From positions 619,930-657,847 of the forward strand of contig CP070842.1 of assembly GCA_020342155.1 (NCBI GenBank): a stretch of DNA of 37,918 bases. Direction: 5' to 3'. The notes below the pieces were generated by a model that saw only the letters and a list, made by a program, of their open reading frames with translations, was not told the DNA's origin and ran no database searches. The DNA comes from Dehalococcoidales bacterium. GTDB lineage: Bacteria > Chloroflexota > Dehalococcoidia > Dehalococcoidales > Fen-1064. Below are positions 1 to 8,885 of this stretch, one piece after another (within the stretch, counting starts at the first letter, position 1; each line of letters opens with the position of its first letter). The translations under genes were made by a program, and so were the position numbers.

Positions 1-70
1 AAATCTCGAGAGAATAGCTGCTATTGAATAATGAACATTACTCGTCCGAGTTTAGAGCTAAGGGGGTCTG

Positions 71-643
71 ATGACGAATAATATCGAGGAGATGTTTGAA
101 AAGGCAGGGGCCGTGTTGAAAGGGCACTTCCTGCTTGCCTCCGGGCGGCACTCACCAGTCTATTGGGAGAAATTCCGCATCCTGCAACGTCCCGACTATG
201 TCACCCGACTCTGCAGCATGATTGCCGACCACTTTCGAGGGCAGCGTATTGACCTCGTGGCCGGCCCGACTACCGGGGGCATCATCCTTGCTTTTGAAGT
301 TGCCAGGCAGCTCAGCACACGCGCTATCTACGCCGAGAGGGCAGAAGGTGGGGGAAGGACCTTCCGACGCAGCCAGACTATCACTCCCGGAGAACGAGTC
401 CTGATTGTCGACGATGTTCTCACCGGCGGCGGCTCGATACGAGATGTTATCGATACCGTGACCACACTCCAAGGTAGTGTTATCGGCGTTGGGGTTCTCC
501 TAGAACGTTCTGAAAAAAGCGTCGACTTCAGAGTACCCCTATTCAGTTGCCTGCGTGTCACTGCACAAGAGACCTATTCACCAGAGGACTGCCCGCAATG
601 CACGGCTCAGGTACCGCTTGTCAAGCCAGGTGGCGGTCAGTAA
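71..643 (+). CDS. pyrE: Orotate phosphoribosyltransferase
   Basis: Converts orotate plus PRPP to orotidine 5'-monophosphate in pyrimidine synthesis, in the cytosol. The 190-residue length is normal for PyrE. The PRPP-binding loop VLIVDDVLTGGGS lies at residues 110-122, and the N-terminal substrate segment around HFLLASGRHSPVYW (19-32) fits the family. The ATG has a purine-rich AAGGGGG site about 5 bases upstream. The other pyr genes of the window sit 12-18 kb away on the opposite strand, so this gene belongs to a separate unit, perhaps with genes left of the window. It is followed by a clear hairpin terminator. Family assignment is secure. Confidence 0.95.
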   Translation: MTNNIEEMFEKAGAVLKGHFLLASGRHSPVYWEKFRILQRPDYVTRLCSMIADHFRGQRIDLVAGPTTGGIILAFEVARQLSTRAIYAERAEGGGRTFRRSQTITPGERVLIVDDVLTGGGSIRDVIDTVTTLQGSVIGVGVLLERSEKSVDFRVPLFSCLRVTAQETYSPEDCPQCTAQVPLVKPGGGQ

Positions 644-677
644 TAGTGTAGTCAAGAAATAACACTTAGAAAGAAGA

Positions 678-705
678 AACGGCACTCCCATGAGGAAGTG
701 CCGTT
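678..705. terminator. Bidirectional hairpin terminator between pyrE and the acyl-CoA dehydrogenase
   Basis: A perfect 9-bp stem (AACGGCACT at 678-686, AGTGCCGTT at 697-705) encloses a 10-base loop. It lies between two convergent genes. T-rich sequence follows to the right (CGTTT) and A-rich sequence precedes it (read as T-rich on the minus strand), so it can serve both transcripts. Confidence 0.75.
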
Positions 706-732
706 CGTTTGCTGTATCGGAACCAGCCGTGT

Positions 733-1992
733 TTATGTACCCTTATCGAACTCGTTCCACCATTCGGGAATCCAGCCCCGGTCAGGGACTTCCTCCCATA
801 GACCAAGTGGTTTCGCTTTGGGTTTCTCCGGAGCCGGCCACCCCTCCAGTATAGTGGCAATTTTCTCCTTGTGATAGGCGGTATCACCCATGTAAAGTTG
901 AAGCGTCTTACCACGGCGTGAATATAGAGGAACCACGCCATCGAATACCGTGTAGCCAACACCAGCATGAACCTGGTGAGCGCACCAGCAGGCGTGCTCG
1001 TGAGCGTCACTGCCCCAGGCCTTGGCAACAGACACCTCGAAGTCGCAGGGTTCACCCTCGGCCAGCTTCCAGGCAGCCAGGTAGGTGGACCATCGGCCGC
1101 CATTTACATCACGGAGCAGGAAGACGCAATGCTCCTGGATATACTGGTTGATGCCGATTGGCATATCAAACTGTATTCTGGTCTTGGCATAGTCTACCGA
1201 CAATTCCAGTAGCCGCTGCCCGGCCCCCAGCATTTGAGCGCAGAGCATTACGGTCGCTACCTGCATTGCTTTAGACAACGGTGCCCAACCACCATTAAGC
1301 TCCCCGACGATGCTCGCCTTAGGCACTTTCACTTTATTAAAGGCAACCTCGCATTGTTTGTCGCCGGCAACAGTGATCAGGGGCATAACACTGATCCCTG
1401 AACTCTTGGCGTCTACCAGGAACAGGGTTATCCCATCCGCAGGGTTACCCCCTGTCTTCGTCCGGGTGACCACGAGGATGTCGTCGGCAACGACAGCGTC
1501 GTGGACAAACAGCTTGGTCCCGTCGATGACGTAATTATCGCCATCAGCAGTGGCAGATACGGTTACACCCTCCGGGTCCCAGGTCTTTTTCATCTCCCAG
1601 GCGGATTCCGGTTCAGTCAAAGCCAGCGCGACAATCTTACTTCCATCGGCTATCTTCGGTAGGATATCAGCTTTCTGGGCATCACTACCCGCTTCCAAAA
1701 CCGTCATCCCACCAAGAACAACCGTAGAGAGGTGGGGACTGGGGAACATTGTCCGGCCGAACTCTTCATAAAGAACTGCCAAGTCGATAACATTCATGCC
1801 AGCGCCACCATATTGCTCAGGATACACAAGCCCGAGCCAGCCCAGATCGGCAATTTTCTTCCATAGTTCAGGCGAATAGCCCTCGTCACCATCCTCAACT
1901 TCCCGGACAAGCTTCTCGGTGCATTCCGTCTCGAGAAAATCACGAGCGGATGTTCTCAGCATTTCCTGTTCTTCAGTAAAAGTGAACTCCAT
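733..1992 (-). CDS. Acyl-CoA dehydrogenase family protein, probable non-catalytic partner subunit
   Basis: FAD-dependent acyl-CoA dehydrogenase fold, 419 residues, starting with the typical FTEEQ...L helix. The flavin/substrate segment LALTEPES is at 123-130. The usual C-terminal catalytic glutamate motif (YEGT) is replaced by YMGDT, and the helix-G region (MQVATVMLCAQM) has no glutamate either, so I see no catalytic base. It directly follows a second dehydrogenase gene (46-bp gap) in the same orientation. Paired FadE proteins of this kind are known to form alpha2beta2 enzymes in steroid and acyl-CoA degradation, so a heteromeric complex is a reasonable inference. The start has an AAGGAGT site. 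The substrate cannot be read from the sequence. Confidence 0.85.
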   Translation of the reverse strand: MEFTFTEEQEMLRTSARDFLETECTEKLVREVEDGDEGYSPELWKKIADLGWLGLVYPEQYGGAGMNVIDLAVLYEEFGRTMFPSPHLSTVVLGGMTVLEAGSDAQKADILPKIADGSKIVALALTEPESAWEMKKTWDPEGVTVSATADGDNYVIDGTKLFVHDAVVADDILVVTRTKTGGNPADGITLFLVDAKSSGISVMPLITVAGDKQCEVAFNKVKVPKASIVGELNGGWAPLSKAMQVATVMLCAQMLGAGQRLLELSVDYAKTRIQFDMPIGINQYIQEHCVFLLRDVNGGRWSTYLAAWKLAEGEPCDFEVSVAKAWGSDAHEHACWCAHQVHAGVGYTVFDGVVPLYSRRGKTLQLYMGDTAYHKEKIATILEGWPAPEKPKAKPLGLWEEVPDRGWIPEWWNEFDKGT

Positions 1993-2038
1993 ATCATTAC
2001 TCCTTATGAGTTGATGTCGCCCAAGCCTAACGGCTGGA

Positions 2039-3268
2039 CTACACTCCTACTCCCTCCACAGCCGCTCTGATTTCCTTATTAAACTTGGCCGGTATCCTGG
2101 GCAGGCCAAGCCCTCTGCCAGCAAGTACAATCTTATTAATCTCAATAGTACCAGCTGGATGCGTACTTCGTGATGACATCCAGGCATTGGCGGCACGCCC
2201 CTCGTACTTGCAGTACTTCGAGCCTCGGCGTAACTGCCCATAGAGTCCCAAAGAATCGATAAGCTGCTGAGCTCTGTCAGCAGACACCACCTTACCATGC
2301 AGGCCTCCGGCTTCCGGTGGCGGTGAACCCAGCTTGTCTCTCTGACTGAAATGCCAGGCAGCAAACCAGCCCTGGAGCCAGGAGAGCTCCATCTCGATTG
2401 CCCGGTCAGCTAGCAGGTTACGAACAGCCGGATCCTTGAGTAGAGGTTGGCCATTCCGCTTTTCCTCGCGGCAGAACTCAATAAGCTCTTCCAAATTCCG
2501 TCGGGCACCAGCGGCGGCACCAGTAGTGCTTCGCTCGAACTCGAAGGTTACCATCGCGTGGTAGAAGCCACGGTTGAGCTCGCCGAGCAGGCGGCTCTTT
2601 GGCACCTTAACGTTATCAAAGAAGATATCCACAGTGAAGATACCCAGTGTTGCCAAGGCACTGTAGCTTATACCCGGGCTATGTGCATCAATCAGGAACA
2701 GACTAATGCCTCTATGCTTGGGGATGACATCCTGCGTCCGGGCAAGGGTATAGAGATAATCTGCAGGGCCGGGTGCAGTGATAAAGGTCTTTTGGCCATT
2801 GAGAATGTAGTGGTCATTCTCCTCAGTCGCCCGCAGAGATACATTTGCTTCATCAGAGCCAGCATCTGGCTCGGTGAAAGCCTGGTACCATATTACCTCT
2901 CCTTTGGCAATACCGGGAAGGAACGTGCTCTTCTGCTCCTCGGTACCAAAGACATGTACAGGAGGTCCGCAGACTCGTATACCCTGACTCCCAGGCCAGG
3001 TCGCGCCCCAATATGAGGTCTCCTCCGAGACGATACCCTGCTCCATGTCGCTCAGGCCAAGGCCACCACTCGCCTTGGACCAGCCCGGAGTGAGATAACC
3101 CTTCGCTCCCGCCTTCCGCTGCAGGTCCATCCAGAACTGGAACTGCTCCAGAGTTGTCCCCGTACCACCAACACCACGCGGCCGGTAGTCAGACGGTAGG
3201 TTGCTGGAGAAGAACTCGTGGACCTCTTTCCTGAGCTTTTCCTGCTCCTCTGTGTAGTTAAAATCCAT
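2039..3268 (-). CDS. Acyl-CoA dehydrogenase, probable catalytic partner
   Basis: Second FAD-dependent acyl-CoA dehydrogenase, 409 residues, first gene of a two-gene unit. The signature AFTEPDAGSD is at 130-139. The C-terminal motif reads HPAGTIEINKIVL, where the usual catalytic glutamate position is alanine. A glutamate in helix G (FEFERS, 242-247) matches the alternative position used by isovaleryl-CoA and long-chain dehydrogenases (LxLER). I therefore infer that this subunit is catalytic and uses the helix-G base. The ATG follows a strong AGGAGG site, and a promoter is visible about 100 bases upstream. The acyl-CoA substrate is unknown. Confidence 0.88.
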   Translation of the reverse strand: MDFNYTEEQEKLRKEVHEFFSSNLPSDYRPRGVGGTGTTLEQFQFWMDLQRKAGAKGYLTPGWSKASGGLGLSDMEQGIVSEETSYWGATWPGSQGIRVCGPPVHVFGTEEQKSTFLPGIAKGEVIWYQAFTEPDAGSDEANVSLRATEENDHYILNGQKTFITAPGPADYLYTLARTQDVIPKHRGISLFLIDAHSPGISYSALATLGIFTVDIFFDNVKVPKSRLLGELNRGFYHAMVTFEFERSTTGAAAGARRNLEELIEFCREEKRNGQPLLKDPAVRNLLADRAIEMELSWLQGWFAAWHFSQRDKLGSPPPEAGGLHGKVVSADRAQQLIDSLGLYGQLRRGSKYCKYEGRAANAWMSSRSTHPAGTIEINKIVLAGRGLGLPRIPAKFNKEIRAAVEGVGV

Positions 3269-3369
3269 TTGTATTCCTCCTTGACTTGATACCTGTCAAT
3301 TACAATTCAGGGTACTTATTTCCAAGTCCCTTATCTCTCTTACCCCCTTAAGCGAGTACTCCGTCTTGC

Positions 3370-3399
3370 ATCATAGCAAAACCATTAATAAAACGTCAA
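3370..3399 (-). promoter_or_regulatory. Promoter of the acyl-CoA dehydrogenase pair
   Basis: On the minus strand, TTGACG (3394-3399) and TATGAT (3370-3375) are separated by 18 bp. Transcription would begin near 3363, giving a leader of about 95 bases. It is back-to-back with the thrC promoter. Confidence 0.55.
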
Positions 3400-3407
3400 C
3401 ATTGCAC

Positions 3408-3436
3408 TTGCAAAGTTTATACTTTTACCGTATAAA
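3408..3436 (+). promoter_or_regulatory. Promoter of thrC
   Basis: TTGCAA (3408-3413) and TATAAA (3431-3436) are separated by exactly 17 bp. Transcription would start near 3443 and give a leader of about 150 bases before thrC. Confidence 0.55.
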
Positions 3437-3540
3437 TAGAGTATTCGTATCGGACATCAGCCGTAGCATTACTCCTCAGTCTAAGCTCTTTGCGAGTACA
3501 ATCCCAGCCATGCTACCGGCTGAGCCTGCGATGTAGTTTT

Positions 3541-3580
3541 GGTGGCATCTGCTTCGTCAGACGAATCAACCACCTGGAGG
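3541..3580 (+). promoter_or_regulatory. Hairpin abutting the thrC ribosome site
   Basis: GGTGG (3541-3545) can pair with CCACC (3570-3574), with an inner TCTG/CAGA stem (3549-3552 with 3559-3562). The structure ends one base before the GGAGG ribosome site (3576-3580). It could modulate translation, but I recognise no known riboswitch or T-box element in the 3443-3591 leader. Confidence 0.25.
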
Positions 3581-3591
3581 ATGGGTTAACA

Positions 3592-4644
3592 ATGAAGTCA
3601 GGAGTGTTGGCCAGGTATAAGGAGTTACTCCCGGTGACATCAGGCACGCCACTGTTTACCCTGGGAGAAGGAGATACTCCCCTAGTCAGGAGTCGCCAGC
3701 TGGAAGAGGAGATTGGTTGTGGGGAGTTATACTTTAAACTCGAAGGGTCTAATCCAACCGGTTCCTTTAAAGACCGGGGTATGGTTGTTGCCGTAGCCAA
3801 GGCACTGGAGTCCGGCAGCAAGACAGTCATGTGTGCTTCCACTGGTAACACCAGTGCCTCAGCTGCTGCCTACGCCGCCGGCTTTGGGCTCCAGGTAGTC
3901 ATCATAGTGCCCGAGGGGAAAATAGCCCTTGGCAAGCTGGCACAGGCCATCGTCTACGGTGCCAGAATAATCACTATCGATGGGAATTTCGACCAGGCCC
4001 TGCAGATAGTGCGATGGTTAACAGACAAGCACCCGATAACCCTGGTCAACTCCCTTAATCCCAACCGTATCGAGGGACAGAAGACAGCTGCATTCGAGAT
4101 TATCGATGTCCTCGGAGATGCTCCTGACTACCTCTTCATCCCTGTGGGAAATGCTGGTAACATCACCGCCTACTGGAAGGGTTTTGTCCAATATCACCAA
4201 ATCGGTAAGGCATCGCAGAAGCCCAAGATGATGGGTTTCCAGGCCGAAGGGGCAGCACCGATTGTTCTTGGTCACGTTGTCGACGAACCACACACTATTG
4301 CGACGGCAATACGCATTGGAAATCCGGCGAGCTGGCAGCAAGCCACGGCTGCTCGCGACGAGTCCGGGGGCATTATCGATATGGTAAGCGACGAGGAGAT
4401 TATGACGGCCTACCACCTTCTGTCAAGCAAGGGAGGTATCTTCGGTGAACCGGCCTCGGCGGCTTCTCTAGCCGGGCTAAGAAAGCTTTCCCGCAGCGGA
4501 GTGGACTTCTCGAAACAGCGTGTAGTTTGCATCGTCACCGGTACCGGGCTCAAGGATACCGATATCGCTCTGAAAGATGCCGGTTCTTTTACCCAGCTAC
4601 CCGCTAACTCAGCTGCCGTCGAACAATCACTGGGTCTAGCCTGA
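3592..4644 (+). CDS. thrC: Threonine synthase
   Basis: PLP enzyme converting O-phosphohomoserine to threonine. The open frame extends upstream to 3490, but I place the start at ATG 3592: GGAGG lies 11 bases before it, and the preceding 34 codons do not resemble the family. This gives 350 residues, the usual length of the short bacterial type. The PLP lysine is K60 in [10 protein letters not shown] (55-63), followed by the [14 protein letters not shown] phosphate-binding region. The glycine-rich [13 protein letters not shown] segment is also typical. The other threonine pathway genes are not nearby. folE follows 41 bases downstream and may be cotranscribed. Confidence 0.93.
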   Translation: MKSGVLARYKELLPVTSGTPLFTLGEGDTPLVRSRQLEEEIGCGELYFKLEGSNPTGSFKDRGMVVAVAKALESGSKTVMCASTGNTSASAAAYAAGFGLQVVIIVPEGKIALGKLAQAIVYGARIITIDGNFDQALQIVRWLTDKHPITLVNSLNPNRIEGQKTAAFEIIDVLGDAPDYLFIPVGNAGNITAYWKGFVQYHQIGKASQKPKMMGFQAEGAAPIVLGHVVDEPHTIATAIRIGNPASWQQATAARDESGGIIDMVSDEEIMTAYHLLSSKGGIFGEPASAASLAGLRKLSRSGVDFSKQRVVCIVTGTGLKDTDIALKDAGSFTQLPANSAAVEQSLGLA

Positions 4645-4685
4645 GCCCCAAGCTATAGAGGGTTATATACCCAAGGAGGGTAGAA

Positions 4686-5255
4686 TTGATTAACGAGGTA
4701 GAGATTAGAAAAGCAACGACTGCTATTATCGAGGCTATCGGTGAGAACCCCACACGAGAAGGCCTGGTTGATACACCGAGACGTGTCGCTGAGATGTACG
4801 TCGAGCTTTTTTCCGGACTCACTATGGACCCCACGGAAGAACTCAGCGTCGGATATGAGTTGGGACATCGGGAAATGGTCATCGTCAAGGACATTCCGTT
4901 CTATTCCATGTGCGAGCATCACCTCCTACCCTTTTTTGGGGTAGTGCACATCGGCTACGTCCCTGATGTAACCGGGCGGGTTGTCGGCATCAGCAAACTG
5001 GCCAGAGTTGTGGAGATTGTCGCTAGGCGACCCCAGATTCAGGAAAGGATGACAACGCAGATAGCCGATGCCATTGGCGAGGGGATCGGGCCACAGGGTG
5101 TTGCTGTGGTCGTCCGGGCCGAACATATGTGCATGGTAATGCGGGGTGTCAATAAACCGGGGAGCAACATTGTCACATCGGCTATCCGGGGTCTGTTCCG
5201 TCGCAGAGCAGCCAGCCGGGCTGAGTTTTTCTCACTAATACAAAATAATAAGTAA
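4686..5255 (+). CDS. folE: GTP cyclohydrolase I
   Basis: Makes 7,8-dihydroneopterin triphosphate from GTP, the first step of tetrahydrofolate synthesis. The protein has 189 residues, typical of FolE. The zinc and catalytic residues are visible: C76, H78 and H79 in [10 protein letters not shown], and C149 in [10 protein letters not shown]. The N-terminal helix [20 protein letters not shown] is also characteristic. The start is TTG at 4686, chosen because AAGGAGGG ends 5 bases upstream and no in-frame ATG precedes the conserved region. It lies just downstream of thrC. Confidence 0.96.
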   Translation: MINEVEIRKATTAIIEAIGENPTREGLVDTPRRVAEMYVELFSGLTMDPTEELSVGYELGHREMVIVKDIPFYSMCEHHLLPFFGVVHIGYVPDVTGRVVGISKLARVVEIVARRPQIQERMTTQIADAIGEGIGPQGVAVVVRAEHMCMVMRGVNKPGSNIVTSAIRGLFRRRAASRAEFFSLIQNNK

Positions 5256-5442
5256 GTGTTCTGTCAGTGGAACCCTTTCCTGTCGAAAAAACATTCACCC
5301 ACCAGCTTGACAGACTAGAACGTACGTACTATCATCTCATTAGTTTTGCCCGCCACGGAATTCTGCCCATCGTCCTAGAAAGACGTATCTTTATAGACAG
5401 CGAAATGGTTAAAATGATTCTGAGGTCTCCGACAGAGAGCCA

Positions 5443-6699
5443 ATGGACAGCGTGACTCTCACCAAACAACAAGCCCGTCGTTTTATTCTGGCTCATCAAG
5501 GCCTGTGGCCACCATACCGTATTAAGGGTAAGTCAGGTATACTTGACTTTATACGTCACGTCGGCTGCATCCAGTTCGACCCGCTGGATATCGTTGGTCA
5601 CAACCCGGAGTTAGTCCTTCAGTCGCGGGTTTCAGACTTCCGCCCCACAATGCTGCAGGAGCTTCTGTACGAAGACAGGAAACTTCTGGACGGATTGGAC
5701 AAGCAGATGGCCATCTATTGTATTGAGGACTGGCCTTATTTCGTGTACCGACAGCGGGAAGCCACCAGACGTTCCCGAAGGAGAAGTACTGACCCGGTCA
5801 AAGCTGTTTCCCCGCAAATTCTGAAGGCAATCGAAGAGAGTGGGCCTTTATCCTCAATAGACCTAGACCATGACCAGAAAGTTGATTGGTCATGGGGCCC
5901 GACACGGCTGGCTAAGGTCGCCCTGGACAACATGTACTACCTGGGTGAGTTAGTTATTCATAGTAAGGTACACACCCGCAAAGTGTATGACCTCGCCTCC
6001 CGCCACGTACCCGAAGAGTTGCTTTCAGCCCATGACCCGCATAAGACCGAGGAGGAGTACCACGACTGGCATGTCCTGAGACGCATTGGTAGTGTCGGGT
6101 TACTATGGAACAGAGGTGGGATGGCATGGTCAGGGATTTATGGAGTCGGGACTATTTACTGGGCTGGGAGTAAAGAGCGAGCCGCCGCACTGAAACGGTT
6201 GTGTGCACAAGGCAAAGCTGTGGAAGTACACGTTGAAAATATTAAGACACCGCTCCATATGAGAAACCAGGACACGATAGAACTGGATACGGTGATGGAG
6301 CCCAATGACCGGTTACCACACGCGGCAATCATTGCACCCCTGGATAACCTACTCTGGGAGCGAGACCTTATAGGGCAACTGTTTGGATTTGACTACACCT
6401 GGGAGGTCTACAAACCGGTTGCCGAAAGACGCTATGGCTATTATGTGCTGCCCGTTCTGTATGGTGATCGCTTTGTAGCTCGCTTTGAACCTGGAAGAGA
6501 CAAGGGAAACGGAGCTTTAATCATCAAGAACTGGTGGTGGGAACCCGACATCACACAATCGGAAAAAATGCGTAACAGCCTGCAGGATTGCTTTAAGCGA
6601 TTCATGGACTACCTGGGTACTGATAATCTCCGGATTGACAGCGAGTTAGTACAAAAAGAGGGATTGGACTGGTTACCCTTTGCTATTGGGAGGCATTAA
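5443..6699 (+). CDS. YcaQ/AlkZ-type winged-helix DNA glycosylase
   Basis: A 418-residue protein of the HTH_42 (YcaQ/AlkZ) family. Members are DNA glycosylases that excise bulky alkylated bases and open interstrand crosslinks. The family catalytic Q-hydrophobic-D motif is visible as QFD at residues 44-46 within CIQFDPLDIVGHNPELVL. Further family-like blocks are LLYEDRKLLDGLDKQMAIY and, near the C-terminus, APLDNLLWERDLIGQLFGFDYTWEVY. The start at ATG 5443 has only a weak GAGAG site, and a nearby in-frame GTG (5452) is possible. The next gene starts on the base after the stop codon, so the two are probably translationally coupled. Confidence 0.85.
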   Translation: MDSVTLTKQQARRFILAHQGLWPPYRIKGKSGILDFIRHVGCIQFDPLDIVGHNPELVLQSRVSDFRPTMLQELLYEDRKLLDGLDKQMAIYCIEDWPYFVYRQREATRRSRRRSTDPVKAVSPQILKAIEESGPLSSIDLDHDQKVDWSWGPTRLAKVALDNMYYLGELVIHSKVHTRKVYDLASRHVPEELLSAHDPHKTEEEYHDWHVLRRIGSVGLLWNRGGMAWSGIYGVGTIYWAGSKERAAALKRLCAQGKAVEVHVENIKTPLHMRNQDTIELDTVMEPNDRLPHAAIIAPLDNLLWERDLIGQLFGFDYTWEVYKPVAERRYGYYVLPVLYGDRFVARFEPGRDKGNGALIIKNWWWEPDITQSEKMRNSLQDCFKRFMDYLGTDNLRIDSELVQKEGLDWLPFAIGRH

Positions 6700-7446
6700 G
6701 TGCCATACGCAAAGAACGGAGATATCAATATCTACTATGAAGTTGAAGGTGAAGGTCCACCGCTGGTAATGCTTCAAGGTTTAACGGGCAGTTTAGAAGG
6801 CTGGAAAGAATCCGGCTATGTAGACGCCTTGAAGGATGATTATCAGCTTATCCTCATGGATGCCAGAGGCCGTGGGAAAAGTGACAAACCTCATGACCCG
6901 GCAATGTATACTGGTCAGAATCTAGTTGGCGATATAATCGCTGTCCTGGACGACGTTGGTATAGAAAGTGCTAACTGCTTCGGTTATTCTTATGGCGGAG
7001 GATTTGCTCTCGAATGTGCAAAGTACGCTCCAGACAGGATGAAGTCCCTGATTGTAGGAGGAGCCGGGGCGAGACTACCACCTCCTGAAATGCTCGAAGA
7101 ACAAATTAAGTTATTTGAGACTCTTGCCTCGGCACCTGAACAGGTAGTTGAGGTACCTCCTGATAGGAAAGCTCGTTTGCTGGCGAACGACTGTGAAGCA
7201 TTAGTAGCTATCTGTAAGGCAATGCTATCTAGTCCTCCGTTAATAGATGACCTGCCGGGTATGCATATGGCATTCCTCATTTTCGTCGGCGAATCTGATT
7301 TTGCTTTTTCAGGGGCTAAAGAAACTAGTGAACTTCTTCCTGACGCTACTTTCGTCTCTTTTCCCGGTCTTGACCACATACAGGCAGGCAGCCGTCTCGA
7401 TTTAGTGATACCTCATATTAAAGAGTTCCTGTCCAAGGTAAACTAA
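6700..7446 (+). CDS. Alpha/beta hydrolase
   Basis: A 248-residue single-domain alpha/beta hydrolase. The catalytic triad can be placed: nucleophile S97 in GYSYGG, acid D200 in FVGESD, and H226 in GLDHIQAG. MDARGRGKSDKP is the conserved strand-loop preceding the nucleophile region. The insert between the core strands is small, so there is little lid domain. The GTG start immediately follows the stop of the YcaQ-like gene, with GGGAGG 6 bases upstream. The substrate cannot be inferred. The gene reads toward the CoA transferase; the 178-base convergent gap (7447-7624) shows no clear terminator. Confidence 0.85.
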   Translation: MPYAKNGDINIYYEVEGEGPPLVMLQGLTGSLEGWKESGYVDALKDDYQLILMDARGRGKSDKPHDPAMYTGQNLVGDIIAVLDDVGIESANCFGYSYGGGFALECAKYAPDRMKSLIVGGAGARLPPPEMLEEQIKLFETLASAPEQVVEVPPDRKARLLANDCEALVAICKAMLSSPPLIDDLPGMHMAFLIFVGESDFAFSGAKETSELLPDATFVSFPGLDHIQAGSRLDLVIPHIKEFLSKVN

Positions 7447-7624
7447 ACAAAGATAAAAATAATAGCGGATATGAAATAATGGCTGCGGGTGGATTCGGTC
7501 CACTGACCAAGGGCTTATGAGGTTGGGTGTTCTGTCTTTGTGGATTAAAGTCCAGATATCGACATAGAAGTAGTCATGGAAAATACCCTATCATTCGATG
7601 CACATGTCACCGAATGAGTAGAAG

Positions 7625-8830
7625 TTAAATCACCTTCTCATTTCTCAGTTGAACTATTTGCTCTGAACTGTAACCCAATTCTGTGAGAACCTCTTCTGTA
7701 TGTTCTCCGAGGGAGGGGGCAGCATTCCTTGCAGTCGCGACCGGTGTTTCGCTGAAGTTGAAAGGGAATTTCAACATTTTAATTGGTCCAAGACCACGAT
7801 GGTTTTCATCCAGTATTAAATCGTTGGCCAGTATTTGTACATCATCGGTTAAATCAGGTATGTTATTAACCACTTCATAAATCAGCCCGGCCTTCTGGGC
7901 CTTAAAGTACTCTATCCACTCATCGCGAGTCTTACCGGCGAACGCCTCTTCCAGAATCGTTATCAGCTCCCCGCGGTTTTTTGCCCTAGATGCTTCTTCC
8001 GAAAACCGGGGATCTTTTTCCAGTGCCTCAAGACGAAGAACGCGGCACAATTCAGGCCAGTCACGCGCTATCAGATACAGCCATTGCCCATCCTTGCATT
8101 TGTAACTGTTAGACATCGGATTCCAGGTACTGTTTCTCGGTACTTTTCGCATTGTCTCATTTCCGGCAAGATAGCCAGATATATTCAGATACTGTGCCCA
8201 AAGCATTGGGCCAAACAACGAGGAATCGATCTCTTGTCCAATGCCGTAGCGTTCCCTGGCCAGTACGCCCGCCATAACAGCGAAACCCAGGAAAGTGCCT
8301 CCCATCATATCGGCCATAGCCCCGGGAACCATTGAACCCGGTTCATCAGTACTGCTGATGGCCATCAGCATCCCCGATCTTGCCATGGCCATCGGATCGT
8401 AGGCTTGCTTGTCCCTGTCCGGGCCATATTTCCCGAAGGCAGGGGACGTTGCATACACAATTCTCGGATTTATTTTCGATAAATTTTCGTAGTCGAATCC
8501 CATTTTCTCGAGTGTTCTGGGAAAATAGTTGCTGAAAAAGGCATCTGCCGTCCCGATGAGTTTATAGGCGATTTCCCGACCCTTCTCATGAGACAGATTC
8601 AAGGTAATGCTCTTTTTATGTCTATTGCTGAATTCATATAAGATGCTGTGATTTTCCGGGGGTATTTTGCGTTCTCGAGGCTGGAACATTATCCGACTTG
8701 GGTCGCCACCTATGGGATTTTCAATCTTAATTATCTCAGCGCCGAAATCTGCCAGAAGAAGCCCGGCCAAAGGACCCCCACCCATAGCTGCAAATTCAAC
8801 AACACGTATTCCATCCAATATTCCGGCCAT
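7625..8830 (-). CDS. Family III (CaiB/BaiF-type) CoA transferase
   Basis: Transfers CoA between an acyl-CoA and a free acid. The open frame runs upstream to 9016, but the ATG at 8830 has a strong AAGGAGG site and begins the family N-terminus MAGILDGIRVVEFA, so I place the start there (401 residues). The catalytic aspartate of the formyl-CoA transferase family corresponds to D145 in AYDPMAMARSGM. NPRIVYATSPAFGKYGP just before it is also diagnostic. The gene is third in an operon behind two 2-hydroxyacyl-CoA dehydratase-family subunits, so it may activate the hydroxy acid or aromatic acid that these subunits handle (inference). Confidence 0.9.
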   Translation of the reverse strand: MAGILDGIRVVEFAAMGGGPLAGLLLADFGAEIIKIENPIGGDPSRIMFQPRERKIPPENHSILYEFSNRHKKSITLNLSHEKGREIAYKLIGTADAFFSNYFPRTLEKMGFDYENLSKINPRIVYATSPAFGKYGPDRDKQAYDPMAMARSGMLMAISSTDEPGSMVPGAMADMMGGTFLGFAVMAGVLARERYGIGQEIDSSLFGPMLWAQYLNISGYLAGNETMRKVPRNSTWNPMSNSYKCKDGQWLYLIARDWPELCRVLRLEALEKDPRFSEEASRAKNRGELITILEEAFAGKTRDEWIEYFKAQKAGLIYEVVNNIPDLTDDVQILANDLILDENHRGLGPIKMLKFPFNFSETPVATARNAAPSLGEHTEEVLTELGYSSEQIVQLRNEKVI

Positions 8831-8885
8831 GTTTATTTCCTCCTTGCTCTGTATATCGCTTTCACTTAATTGAGGTTCCATTAAA

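Noticed and set aside
2-31. Short frame at the left edge ending in NLERIAAIE and a stop
   Set aside because: It could be the C-terminus of a gene left of the window (perhaps another pyr gene), but nine residues are too few to support any call.
2447-3016. 189-codon plus-strand frame inside the acyl-CoA dehydrogenase gene
   Set aside because: Lies wholly antisense to a well-supported gene, with no ribosome site and no family features.
5267-5455. 62-codon frame between folE and the YcaQ-like gene
   Set aside because: GTG start without a ribosome site, overlaps the next gene by 13 bases, and the sequence resembles nothing known; probably chance.
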